The notes beneath the pieces are model-generated. The model ran no database searches and had not been told where the DNA came from. It was given only the letters and a program-made list of their open reading frames with translations. The translations under genes and the position numbers were made by a program. From positions 186,001 to 250,000 of the forward strand of contig NZ_OCTS01000003.1 in NCBI RefSeq assembly GCF_900232865.1: a stretch of 64,000 nt of DNA. Direction: 5' to 3'. This DNA is from Corynebacterium dentalis. Lineage in GTDB: Bacteria; Actinomycetota; Actinomycetes; Mycobacteriales; Mycobacteriaceae. Positions 37,514 through 46,358 of the stretch are shown piece after piece (positions within the stretch are counted from its first letter, which is position 1; each line of letters opens with the position of its first letter).

Positions 37514-39250
37514 CTACTCGCAGGTCACAATCGGCTGCGGGTCATACACGGTGGTCTGCGTCTCTCGGGACAACTCTTGACCATTCAGATCCCTGATCAC
37601 GCGCGTATCTGTCGTCGTAAAACCAGGGGCGCCAGAGGACGGCGAACAGTGATCGTCCTTATCCACGGTGCGCTTCTCCGGCTGCGTCGGATTGGTGCGA
37701 CCACCAGGGATGGATTCCACTTCCACCTGCTTCTTGCCCTTGATCTTCACGGTGACAGAATCGCCACTGACAAAGCTCTCAATCTGCACCGGAACGTCAA
37801 AGGGGTTCTTAAACTGCAGGTCGATGGCACCTTCGTACACAGTCGCCTCGCGCCCAGCCGGGTAGCGGCTGATGTAGTAGGAGTGCGGGGTGTGTGCCAC
37901 GTCGTCCATACCCGCGAAGTAGCTGGCGTTATACAGCGTGGTCGCAAACTGGCTGATGCCACCACCGACGGCCTCGGAAGCGCGACCATCAATGATAATT
38001 CCAGACTCCACAAAGCCTTGCGCCGTACCACGCGGGCCGGTGTAACCGTTGAGGCTGAAGGTCTCGCCGGGCAACACGTAGGCGGCGTTGACCATTTCCG
38101 CGGTACGGGCAATGTTCACTCCGGAAGGACCGGAGAAGTCACCCGTGGTGAACTCGCCCATCACTTCGTCGAAGGAAGCCTTTTCCGCTTCGTCAGTGGT
38201 GAACGTTGCCGGCTTGTCCTCGTAAACCACCTGCCAATTGCGCTTGTCAGTGTTGAGCGCCTTATCGGAAATATCGCCCAGGGTCTCATCCCACTTGATC
38301 TGCACGCCGTCCTGGTGAGGAATCACGCTCAACGATCCGCCGGACTGGCTGAAGCTCGCATTGCGGAATTCCTTTTCTGTGGAACCCAGCTGCTCCTGCA
38401 AAACCTGCTGGGCTGCCTCGTTATTCCAGCTCGGCTTGAGGCTTTCGGCCAATTCCGGCTTCTTGTTCTCCGGAACGTCCGGAACAAAAGTCAGGATGCG
38501 TCCCATATCGGTGGGCTTGATTTCACCCTTGACTTCGTCGCGACCGAAGAAGGTGATGGGCGCCGAGGTGGCGGGGTTGATCACGTCCCGGATCAGTTCG
38601 TCCGTATCTTCTGTGGTGATCTTGGCCTCTGTGACTTCGGCTTCACCGGTAACAGTGTGGTTGGTGCTCAACCACTCGCTCAAGACCTTTTCCCGCAGCT
38701 CCTCTGCTTCGATGGTCTGTCCAGGCTCATCGTCGGTCACGTCTGGTTTGCCCAGATCATTGACGGCCAGTGCCGCGTTCTTCGGATCTCGAGTCAGATC
38801 ACGGGAGAGACGATCCATCGCACGATTGAAGGGACCATCGGCCACTGCGGAAATGATGCCCACTTCACGCTCTTCGAACAGGCTGCGCACGCGCTCGATA
38901 GGATTCAGCGGCTGCCTGCCCGCCTGATCCACGGTCGCACCCCAGTCCACCTGCAGCCCAGACTGCGAAGGCTGGATGGTGCTGGACATATTGCCGGCAT
39001 TAACGATGACGGGCTCGCGCACCTCATCGCCCAAGTCGATGCGAAGCCGCTGCTCAGCTTGCTCTTCGGTCATGCCGCCAATGGCTACGCCGCCCACGGT
39101 GGTTCCGCGGGGCACGCGACCTTCGGACATGATCAGGTCCACGCCATAGGAGACTCCCGCGATGCCCACGATGGCAACCAGGATCCACGCCCAGATTGGC
39201 ACCCGGCGGCGTTGTGCGCGCCCGTGCTGTGGTCGCTTCCCGACTTTCAC
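37514..39250 (-). CDS. VanW-domain exported membrane protein
   Basis: The 578-residue protein has a short basic cytoplasmic tail, one membrane anchor (about residues 18-38, IWAWILVAIVGIAGVSYGVD), an extracytoplasmic region with peptidoglycan-binding-like repeats (about 45-350) and a C-terminal VanW domain (NIARTAEMVNAAYVLPGETFSLNG; GGGISQFATTLYNASYFAG). VanW domains occur in envelope proteins of actinobacteria and firmicutes; their biochemical role is not settled. The start is the GTG at 39250: GGAGG lies 5 bases before it, while the TTG at 39274 has none. Its neighbour is a cell-wall hexosaminidase. Confidence 0.85.
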   Translation of the reverse strand: MKVGKRPQHGRAQRRRVPIWAWILVAIVGIAGVSYGVDLIMSEGRVPRGTTVGGVAIGGMTEEQAEQRLRIDLGDEVREPVIVNAGNMSSTIQPSQSGLQVDWGATVDQAGRQPLNPIERVRSLFEEREVGIISAVADGPFNRAMDRLSRDLTRDPKNAALAVNDLGKPDVTDDEPGQTIEAEELREKVLSEWLSTNHTVTGEAEVTEAKITTEDTDELIRDVINPATSAPITFFGRDEVKGEIKPTDMGRILTFVPDVPENKKPELAESLKPSWNNEAAQQVLQEQLGSTEKEFRNASFSQSGGSLSVIPHQDGVQIKWDETLGDISDKALNTDKRNWQVVYEDKPATFTTDEAEKASFDEVMGEFTTGDFSGPSGVNIARTAEMVNAAYVLPGETFSLNGYTGPRGTAQGFVESGIIIDGRASEAVGGGISQFATTLYNASYFAGMDDVAHTPHSYYISRYPAGREATVYEGAIDLQFKNPFDVPVQIESFVSGDSVTVKIKGKKQVEVESIPGGRTNPTQPEKRTVDKDDHCSPSSGAPGFTTTDTRVIRDLNGQELSRETQTTVYDPQPIVTCE

Positions 39251-39405
39251 GAAAGCCTCCTGCTTCGCAACCAATTCACATTCAATACGCGTCTTTGCGG
39301 TCGATAAACCTGCATTTCTCGTGGATAGTTTAACGCTTGTCCACGTGTGCTGGGAATTTGCGTGGCAAAAAACTTGCGTGTGCCCGGCGAATTTTCACCT
39401 GTGAA

Positions 39406-40659
39406 TTAACTCAGATGAGCGCGAATAGTTGCCTCGTGCACGTGCTCGGCGCTGATCTTTCCGTCGACGATCGCTTGCCGAACAGCCGCGACGGTATCGT
39501 CCACGCTGATCGCCCCCGCCGCGGTGAGCGCCTGATCTGCCCCGGCTTGCAGCGCCACTACCGCAGCCTCGGGTCCTGGATGCGAATCAGTCACGGCCTT
39601 CATGCCGGTGAGGTCATCAGTGAAAATTGGCCCATTAAATGCAGCAGCGGCACCTCCGCGCGCACTAGGGGAATATCCTCCCGCACGAAGCAGCTGGTAA
39701 ACGGCTGGATTGAGAGACGCCGGAGTCTGAGCGCCTTCGGTCCCCTTGCCGTCGATCCCCGGGGTCTGCATGTGCCCCACCATCGCGGCCATGCCCGGCA
39801 GTCGCGACAGTTCTGCAAACGGCACCATGTCCGCCGCTTCCATTTCCTCGCGCGGCGGCGCGGTCACGGTCCCCATGTGAGAATCGCCGGTCGCGTGCCC
39901 GTGACCTGGGAAGTGCTTCATTACGGGCGTGATGCCTGCGTCCATCAGCCCCTGCGAGTAAGCCGTCGCGTAGTCAGCCACCACGGTCGGGTCTGCACTA
40001 AATGCGCGGGAACCAATGGCGTTATCCTCAATGTTTTCCCCACCTGCCAGGTCCAGTACCGGCGCAAAGTCCATAGTAAAACCGAGGTCACGGAGCTTCT
40101 TGCCGTGTTCGAACATGATGCCGCGCACCTGTTCCGGCGTGTGTTCCTGGGCCATCTTTTGTGCCGACGCCAACTCGCCCGTCACATCACTGAGTCGCTG
40201 CACCAAGCCGCCTTCTTCATCCACGGAAATGACGAGCTCTCCCCCGGCCCGCTCTTGCAGGGATGCCAGGGAACGGGCTGGATCGCCGTGTCCGTTGAGC
40301 ATGGAGAAGTCCGTGCCCGTGCCCAAGAAGAGGTGACGCACGCCCAGATCCACGGCGCGTTCGGCTTGGTCATAGTCGGTCACGCCCACCGCCAGCAGGG
40401 AACCGGCCAAGTCCTCTGCGGGTATGGCGCGGATGCAGTCCTCCGCAGTGGCGCGCGCTTGTTCCTTACTATCTGCCATCAATCCGCGGCATTCCGCGAG
40501 GGTGGGATTGTCCGAAAAGGGTTTATTTTCTTGGCTCTGCGAGGCTGATGATTCAGAGGTGGATACGGTGACACTGCTCTGCGTGGCCTGGGGCTGCTCG
40601 GCGGTGGAGGAACATCCGGCCAATGCCAAGACGGAAAGTACAACTAATTTTCGGCGCAT
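39406..40659 (-). CDS. Lipoprotein beta-N-acetylhexosaminidase (GH3, NagZ-like)
   Basis: The 417-residue protein has a lipoprotein signal with lipobox LALAGC (Cys16), a Ser/Thr/Gln-rich linker to about residue 55, and a family 3 glycoside hydrolase domain. NagZ-type markers are VISVDEEGGLVQRLS, MDFAPVLDLA, NAIGSRAFS, MKHFPGHGHATGDSHMG (catalytic His/Asp pair) and the nucleophile region IFTDDLTGM. It should remove N-acetylglucosamine from muropeptides at the cell surface. ATG 40659 is the start. A divergent universal stress protein gene begins 38 bases upstream. Confidence 0.92.
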   Translation of the reverse strand: MRRKLVVLSVLALAGCSSTAEQPQATQSSVTVSTSESSASQSQENKPFSDNPTLAECRGLMADSKEQARATAEDCIRAIPAEDLAGSLLAVGVTDYDQAERAVDLGVRHLFLGTGTDFSMLNGHGDPARSLASLQERAGGELVISVDEEGGLVQRLSDVTGELASAQKMAQEHTPEQVRGIMFEHGKKLRDLGFTMDFAPVLDLAGGENIEDNAIGSRAFSADPTVVADYATAYSQGLMDAGITPVMKHFPGHGHATGDSHMGTVTAPPREEMEAADMVPFAELSRLPGMAAMVGHMQTPGIDGKGTEGAQTPASLNPAVYQLLRAGGYSPSARGGAAAAFNGPIFTDDLTGMKAVTDSHPGPEAAVVALQAGADQALTAAGAISVDDTVAAVRQAIVDGKISAEHVHEATIRAHLS

Positions 40660-40697
40660 ACTACTAACCTAGACATTGTTAACAGACAAGGAGAATC

Positions 40698-41273
40698 ATG
40701 ACCGAGCACACAGAGTCCTCTCAGTATTCCGAGTCGAATGCCTCCGCAGCGCCAGCTTCTGCCGGTGCACAGGCAACAGGAGGCGAGGTGTGTTTGATCG
40801 CGTATGACGGTTCTCAGCAGTCTCGCTCCGCGATTGAATACGCCGCCAAGTTCCTCTCCATGGATCGCGCGTACATCCTCACGGTATGGGAACCGATCCA
40901 TCGACAGGCAGCCCGAGCTGCGGGAATGAGCGGAATGATGCAGCACGATTGGTCACAGGATGGCAGCCATGAGTCCACCGAGGAAGACCCTGCTTATGCG
41001 GAGGCGGTGAAGATCTGTAAGGAGGGCGTAGAATTAGCTCGCCAAAATGGCTTTGATACTGAACCTTTCTTGGTAGAATCATCCACAGCTATCTGGAGCG
41101 CTATCGTCGATGCTGCTGAAGAATTGCAGGTTGACCTTATTGTTTCCGGAACTAGGGCACTTTCTGGCTGGAAATCAATACTTCAGTCAAGTGTCTCGGA
41201 TAGCATCATCAAACATGCGGGCTGTCCAGTGTTGATTGTTCCGCCCGGAGTTGGCGAGGATAGTCAGGAATAA
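40698..41273 (+). CDS. Universal stress protein with altered ATP-binding motif
   Basis: UspA-family protein of 191 residues with a polar N-terminal extension of about 28 residues and one Usp domain: CLIAYDGSQQSRSAIEYAAKFL at the front and VDLIVSGTRALSGWKSILQS near the C-terminus. The family's ATP motif is G-x2-G-x9-G-S/T; here the second and third glycines appear as Ala and Ser, so nucleotide binding may be lost. The ATG at 40698 has AAGGAG 7 bases upstream. Divergent from the hexosaminidase. Confidence 0.88.
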   Translation: MTEHTESSQYSESNASAAPASAGAQATGGEVCLIAYDGSQQSRSAIEYAAKFLSMDRAYILTVWEPIHRQAARAAGMSGMMQHDWSQDGSHESTEEDPAYAEAVKICKEGVELARQNGFDTEPFLVESSTAIWSAIVDAAEELQVDLIVSGTRALSGWKSILQSSVSDSIIKHAGCPVLIVPPGVGEDSQE

Positions 41274-41326
41274 TTCAGCCCTCGCTTCACCCGCTTAACG
41301 CATCACTTAGGAATAGGAATTCGGAC

Positions 41327-41536
41327 ATGGCATTTGAGAACGAGCCACAACAACGCCGCTCAGTTGGCCCAGCGATCGCAGCTGCTGTCGTCGGCGTGAT
41401 CCTCGGTGGCCTTGCCGCCTTCGGTGCGGGTGCCGCTGCCGATGACACCGAGCTCCCCTCTGCTGAAGAAATCGCAGTGAACAGGGATAACGCTTTCTTG
41501 GGCTCCGTCCAATACGGCGGCCGTATTGAAGGCTAG
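41327..41536 (+). CDS. DUF2613 small membrane/secreted protein
   Basis: The 69-residue protein has one hydrophobic segment (about 14-35, AIAAAVVGVILGGLAAFGAGA) and ends in LGSVQYGGRIEG, matching the DUF2613 pattern. In mycobacteria a protein of this kind (Rv0236A) directly precedes aftD, and the same pairing is seen here, so it may assist AftD. ATG 41327 has AGGAATAGGAATTC upstream. Its amber stop (41534-41536) is in the same reading frame as aftD, which continues at the next codon. Confidence 0.88.
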   Translation: MAFENEPQQRRSVGPAIAAAVVGVILGGLAAFGAGAAADDTELPSAEEIAVNRDNAFLGSVQYGGRIEG

Positions 41537-44500
41537 GCGAGTAAAGTTACTCGTTTCACCTCTCAGTCTTGGCTAGTTGCGCTGCTTGCGTGGCTAGCTC
41601 TCGCTTTTCTCCAAGCCCCCGGTCTCACCGTTGCTGATACCAAGCACGATCTCACAGCAGACCCGTGGGGCTTTTTAGGGCAAGCACTTTCCCCGTGGAC
41701 GGATGTTTTCCCCCTCGGGCAGTTACAGAATCAGGCGTATGGGTATTTGTTCCCCCATGGCCTGCTTTTTGCGTTACTTTCTTGGGTTCCCGGGTGGATT
41801 GTTCAGCGCCTCTGGTGGGGCCTGTTGCTGTTCATCGCCTTCGCCGGAATCATCAAGCTTCTGGAGTGCGCGGGCATCGGTTCCCGCAGCTCGCGAATCA
41901 TCGCCGCGATCCTCTACGCGCTATCCCCGCGCATCCTCGCCACGCTAGGAGCCATTAGCTCCGAGGCGTGGGTCATGGCCGTGGCCCCCTGGGTTTTAGT
42001 ACCCGTGGTCTGCGCGATGCGTTCCACTAACCGGGGATACATCCGCCTCATGGCTCTGGCATCCGCCCTGGCCATCTTGGCCTTGGGAGCCGTCAATGCA
42101 GTGGCAACAGCCGTTGTGGTGGTCCCCGCTGCTCTGTGGTGGCTCGCTTCCTTTGCCAATCCTGCCGAGCGGAAGACTGCCGCCTACTTCGGCGCGTGGT
42201 GGGTTCCCGCGGGCATCGCGGCGAGCTTCTGGTGGGTGGGACCTCTGCTGGTGCTGGGCAGCTACTCCCCACCTTTTACAGATTTCATTGAATCCGCAGG
42301 ACTGACCACCCGCTGGCTGAACCTGCTGGAGGTCCTGCGCGGAACCACCAGTTGGACACCCTTTTTGTCGCCTGAGCGTGAGGGCGGATTCGCTCAGTCC
42401 ACCGAGTCCGTGTTTATCGTCGGCACCCTGGTGGTGGCGCTCATCGGCCTGTGGGGCTTGAAGCAACGCAGTCTCCCTTACGCCCGCCGCTGGCTGGTGA
42501 TCTTCTTCCTCGGCGTGCTGGCGATGACGCTTGCCGTGGATCCTTTCTCGCCTCTCAGTAGCGCTTATCGCAACTTCCTGGACGGCGCCGGCGCCCCGCT
42601 GCGCAACCTCCATAAATTCGATCCACTAGTGCGCCTCGCCTTTGTGGCAGGCATCGCTCATAGCCTGCGTTCGCTGACCTGGCCAGGGCTGTCCAAGCAA
42701 CGATGGGCGCAGTGGCGCAATCCAGAGGCAAATCCCACGGTGGTGCGCTGCATAGCCACCAGCTTGCTCATCGCCATCGTGACTGCCACCGCCTGGTCTG
42801 GGCGCATCCCGCCCGCCGATGGCTTCAAAGCCGTACCGGAGTACTGGCAGCAGACGGCCTCCTGGCTCAACGAGAACGCCACCGGAGTGGGCGATACCCA
42901 GCATCAGATCTCCCGCACCATGATCCTGCCCAAGGCTCGCTTTGCCCGCCAGACCTGGGGAAATACCCGCGATGAGCCGGCCCAGCCCCTGCTGGAAGTC
43001 CCCTGGGTAGTGCGCGATTCCGTGCCCCTGGTTCAGCCAGAGGCCATCCGCGCGTTGGACGGTGTACAGCGCGAGCTCGAATCAGGCGCAGAAATCCGCA
43101 CGCTCGCGGCCACTTTGTGGAACCAAGGCGTGGGGCAGGTGGTCATCCGTACAGACCTCACCAAGTCCGCGAACACTCCTGGCGCCACAGCTATCCTGCG
43201 CACGTTGCACAACTCCCCCGGCTTCGAGGAAGTCGCAACGTTTGGAGAGGGCGAAGGCGGCGATGGCTCCATGCCCGCCATCCAGATCTTCCGCATCACC
43301 CCACCACAGATGGACAGTAACGCCGAGGCAACCTCAGCGACCGCGGGGGACCTGCGAGTCATAGACCGTGACAACGCTGAGGTAGTCGCCGCTGGACCAG
43401 AGGCCATGCCGCGCCTCGCGGAGGCCGATAGTGCCTTGGGAAGGACGGAAGCACCGAGAACGCGGGTTTTGGCGTCGGACAACACGGAGACCAACGACAT
43501 TCAAACCGTCACGGACACGCCGGCGCTGCGGGACCACAACTACGGCAACGTCGTGGACGCGGACTCGGAGATCCTGGCCACGGACGATAAATCCAGCCTG
43601 CTCAATCCCGTGCGCGACTACCCGGTGGGCGATCTCTACCCCTCCGCCAGCAACGATGGCATCACCCATGTTGAGACCACCGGCGCCATCACGGCGAGCA
43701 GCTCAGCGGCTGATCCCACCAACTTCTCCGGCGCGGATACTGCCAGCGGATTGAATGCGGCGGTGGATTCGGACACCTCCACGGCGTGGCGTCCGGCCAA
43801 CGGCGTGTCCTCGGGACAGTGGATGGAGGTACAGCTTCCCGCGTGGAAGAACCGCCTGCAGGTGGAATTCCAGACCCAAGGTGCCCCGGCGCGCATCCAG
43901 GTCACCTCGCTGTATCGCGAGGGTGAGTCCGATCCCCATTCGGAGGCGGATACCGAGGATGCCGTGCGCACCTCCACCACAGTCACCACCACGCCGGATG
44001 AGCCGACCGCGGTGAAGATTCCCGTGGGCCAGGCCAATGCGGTGCGCCTGACGATCCTCAGCGCGTTCGGTGACCTGGGAATTTCTGAGGTGACGTTGCG
44101 CGACGGGCGTTCCGGCGAGGACATCACACCGCAGCGTCGCATCACCGTCCCGCAGCCGGCCGATGCCAACCCCACGGCCGTCAACCGTTGGGTGTTCGGG
44201 CAGGAGATTCCCGAAGGCACGATGCATCGCACCTTCACCGTCCCCGAGCGCGATGCGGGGCTCGGGGTGGGTCAAGACGGCGAGACGCACGTGGTGATTG
44301 GCACTCCGAACTGCACGGATGATTCTCGCCCCGTGCCCGCGAAGGTGATTGTCGACGGCGATGAGCACTCGTGTGGGGATACCGTGAGCCTGACCGCTGG
44401 CGAGCACTCCGTGAGCACCACGGCCCGGTGGGTTTCTCTCACCGCCGCCGAGCCGCTGCTGGCCGAGGCCGTGCGCAATGCTCCTGCGGCCACGCCACTG

Positions 44501-45088
44501 CCGGTCAGCGGAGGTTCGGGCGCGGCCCCTTCTGGCGGCGACGCGCAAGTCAATGGCGATGAGTACGAGATCGCCGCTGCCCCGCAGGAGCGAATCATCT
44601 TCGCCCCGAGCGATGCCAACCCCGGCCGCATCGGCACTCTGGAATCCGCTGATGGCTCCACCGAGCTGCAGCCGATCACCGTTAACGGGTGGCAGCAGGG
44701 GTGGATCGTCCCGGCGGGCGCGTCCGGCACATTCTCCATGTCCTTCGCCGCCACCGGCCTCTACCAGGGTTGGTTGGCCGCGGGGCTAGCCCTAGCCGTG
44801 CTGTTGGTGGGCGTTGCGGTCTTTTCTTTCCGACGCCACCGCGGGTTGATTCCGCTCATGCGCACCGAACGTGATGCGTTCTACGCAGCGCAACGCGATG
44901 AATCCTCCGGCCCGGGCTCTTTCGGCACGATAGTGCGGTGGACACTGCTGGGGAGCTTCGGTCTGGGCACAGTGATCGCCGCGCGCCACCCGTGGGGCAC
45001 AAGCAGCTACGCCGGTGACTACTGGCTGGTCACAGTAGCTTTTGCGGTGTCCTTGCTGGCGGTGGTTGTGTCCCACTTTCGCCGCTGA
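41537..45088 (+). CDS. aftD: AftD-type alpha-(1->3)-arabinofuranosyltransferase; start unresolved
   Basis: Large GT-C membrane enzyme (about 1,180 residues) adding branching arabinose to arabinogalactan/lipoarabinomannan from decaprenyl-phosphoarabinose. The N-terminus has DTKHDLTADPWGFLGQ and GQLQNQAYGYLFPHG, diagnostic of the family, then about 10 membrane segments, a long extracytoplasmic part with discoidin-like domains, and a terminal membrane helix pair. The open frame begins at 41537, directly after the DUF2613 stop, with no ATG/GTG/TTG until TTG 41747, which would remove the first membrane segment and the QNQAYGY motif. GCG 41537 would become GTG by one transition. The 3' end overlaps the acyltransferase by 70 bases. 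Confidence 0.85.
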   Translation, partial: ASKVTRFTSQSWLVALLAWLALAFLQAPGLTVADTKHDLTADPWGFLGQALSPWTDVFPLGQLQNQAYGYLFPHGLLFALLSWVPGWIVQRLWWGLLLFIAFAGIIKLLECAGIGSRSSRIIAAILYALSPRILATLGAISSEAWVMAVAPWVLVPVVCAMRSTNRGYIRLMALASALAILALGAVNAVATAVVVVPAALWWLASFANPAERKTAAYFGAWWVPAGIAASFWWVGPLLVLGSYSPPFTDFIESAGLTTRWLNLLEVLRGTTSWTPFLSPEREGGFAQSTESVFIVGTLVVALIGLWGLKQRSLPYARRWLVIFFLGVLAMTLAVDPFSPLSSAYRNFLDGAGAPLRNLHKFDPLVRLAFVAGIAHSLRSLTWPGLSKQRWAQWRNPEANPTVVRCIATSLLIAIVTATAWSGRIPPADGFKAVPEYWQQTASWLNENATGVGDTQHQISRTMILPKARFARQTWGNTRDEPAQPLLEVPWVVRDSVPLVQPEAIRALDGVQRELESGAEIRTLAATLWNQGVGQVVIRTDLTKSANTPGATAILRTLHNSPGFEEVATFGEGEGGDGSMPAIQIFRITPPQMDSNAEATSATAGDLRVIDRDNAEVVAAGPEAMPRLAEADSALGRTEAPRTRVLASDNTETNDIQTVTDTPALRDHNYGNVVDADSEILATDDKSSLLNPVRDYPVGDLYPSASNDGITHVETTGAITASSSAADPTNFSGADTASGLNAAVDSDTSTAWRPANGVSSGQWMEVQLPAWKNRLQVEFQTQGAPARIQVTSLYREGESDPHSEADTEDAVRTSTTVTTTPDEPTAVKIPVGQANAVRLTILSAFGDLGISEVTLRDGRSGEDITPQRRITVPQPADANPTAVNRWVFGQEIPEGTMHRTFTVPERDAGLGVGQDGETHVVIGTPNCTDDSRPVPAKVIVDGDEHSCGDTVSLTAGEHSVSTTARWVSLTAAEPLLAEAVRNAPAATPLPVSGGSGAAPSGGDAQVNGDEYEIAAAPQERIIFAPSDANPGRIGTLESADGSTELQPITVNGWQQGWIVPAGASGTFSMSFAATGLYQGWLAAGLALAVLLVGVAVFSFRRHRGLIPLMRTERDAFYAAQRDESSGPGSFGTIVRWTLLGSFGLGTVIAARHPWGTSSYAGDYWLVTVAFAVSLLAVVVSHFRR

Positions 45089-46194
45089 TCGCGCCACCAC
45101 GCGTTGATCCACTGGCGCGCGGGCTCCTCCACCACTGCATAGCTCAGCGCGGCCACGGGCACGGTGAGCACAAAAGTGGCCACGAGTACCAGCGCGGTAT
45201 AGCCCTGGAACAGACCGATGCCCAGCAGCGGAAAGACCAGCGAGAGCATGGACATGTGCCACAAGAAGATGCTGTAGCTCCAACGGCCCAGCGCTTGCAT
45301 CCAGGAGCTCTCCAGCCAGCGCGATCGCCCTGACAGGGCATACGGCATGATCAGCGCGGCTGCGAAGAGCGTGCCGTACAGCGTTCGGCGTGCAAACTCT
45401 GCGGGTTCCGCGTGCGTGAGCCCCTCCGGACCGTCACTAGCCGCCACCGCCAACATTGCTACGGCAAAGGCCCAAAACAGTGGGCGGCACCGGGCGATGA
45501 GCGTCTGCGCCCGCGGGGTGATCCGCCCCTCCAGCTCTGCGGACAAGAAGCCCACGGCAAACCACGCAGCAAAGGCCGGCGGCATGATGTGCGGATTCAG
45601 AGCTCCCGGGCCAGGTGCCGAAGCGAAAGCCGGGATGAACGCCCACCCATAGGAAATCAGTGCCAGGCCGATGATGCACAGCACGCGGATCCCCCAGGAG
45701 CGTCGGCCGAACAGCACCGCGATCAGCGGCAACACCAGATAAAACGCCATTTCCACGGAGAGCGACCACAGGTGAGTCAAGCCGCCCAGCAGACCGCCCT
45801 CCACATAGATCTGCACCAAAAAGACATTGGACAGCATCTGCCACCACTCTGGATTTCCCGCCACCGGGAATAGCAGCAAGACCACGCCCACCGTCACCAG
45901 ATACGCGGGCATGATGCGGCCCACGCGCTTGACGTAGTAACCGAGCACGGTCCGGCGATTGCTGGCGTCGAAGAGATTCCACGAAAAATCAGCACGGTGC
46001 CGCCGCCACAACAAAAACCCAGACAGGGCAAAAAACACGGGGACAAAGAAATCCGTGCGCGCCAACATGCGGTTGATCAGGGAACCGGTGTCCGCTCCGG
46101 TTTGGAAAGCCACGTGCGTGACAATGATGCCGCAGCAGGCGATGGCGCGAAGACCCTCGAGGGCGGGCAAGAAAGGGGTGGGTTTGGTGTCCAT
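45019..46194 (-). CDS. Acyltransferase-3 family membrane protein
   Basis: Polytopic O-acyltransferase of 391 residues with about ten membrane segments. Family features are FLPALEGLRAIACCGIIVTHVAFQTG with the membrane-buried His, DFFVPVFFALSGFLLWRRHR, and THLWSLSVEMAFYLVLPL. Members transfer acetyl, succinyl or other acyl groups onto cell-envelope glycans or glycolipids; in this neighbourhood the acceptor may be arabinogalactan or a trehalose lipid. The start is ATG 46194, which gives the standard N-terminus. Its 3' end overlaps convergent aftD by 70 bases. Confidence 0.88.
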   Translation of the reverse strand: MDTKPTPFLPALEGLRAIACCGIIVTHVAFQTGADTGSLINRMLARTDFFVPVFFALSGFLLWRRHRADFSWNLFDASNRRTVLGYYVKRVGRIMPAYLVTVGVVLLLFPVAGNPEWWQMLSNVFLVQIYVEGGLLGGLTHLWSLSVEMAFYLVLPLIAVLFGRRSWGIRVLCIIGLALISYGWAFIPAFASAPGPGALNPHIMPPAFAAWFAVGFLSAELEGRITPRAQTLIARCRPLFWAFAVAMLAVAASDGPEGLTHAEPAEFARRTLYGTLFAAALIMPYALSGRSRWLESSWMQALGRWSYSIFLWHMSMLSLVFPLLGIGLFQGYTALVLVATFVLTVPVAALSYAVVEEPARQWINAWWRDQRRKWDTTTASKDTAKATVTSQ

Positions 46195-46358
46195 AGTGAT
46201 CGGGGCAATCCTAACCGAGGTCACACCAGTAACACGCCGATGGAGAAAAAAATTTCTATTATTCCAACTAATTTCATTTCTTTGGCTAAAGTAAGGACAA
46301 TCGTGAGCTGCCAATCCGCAGCACGAGACCCGAACGTTTAGCAAGGTCAGGAAATTGT

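Noticed and set aside
37277..39307. 676-codon open frame opposite the VanW-domain gene
   Set aside because: It crosses a strong terminator and is antisense to a supported gene; no motif supports it.
39391..39410. TTCAC-CT-GTGAA dyad after the hexosaminidase gene
   Set aside because: Only 5-base arms and no clear promoter nearby; compatible with chance.
41747..41749. TTG 41747 as the aftD start
   Set aside because: It would remove the conserved N-terminal motifs and first membrane segment, although it is the first standard start codon in the frame.
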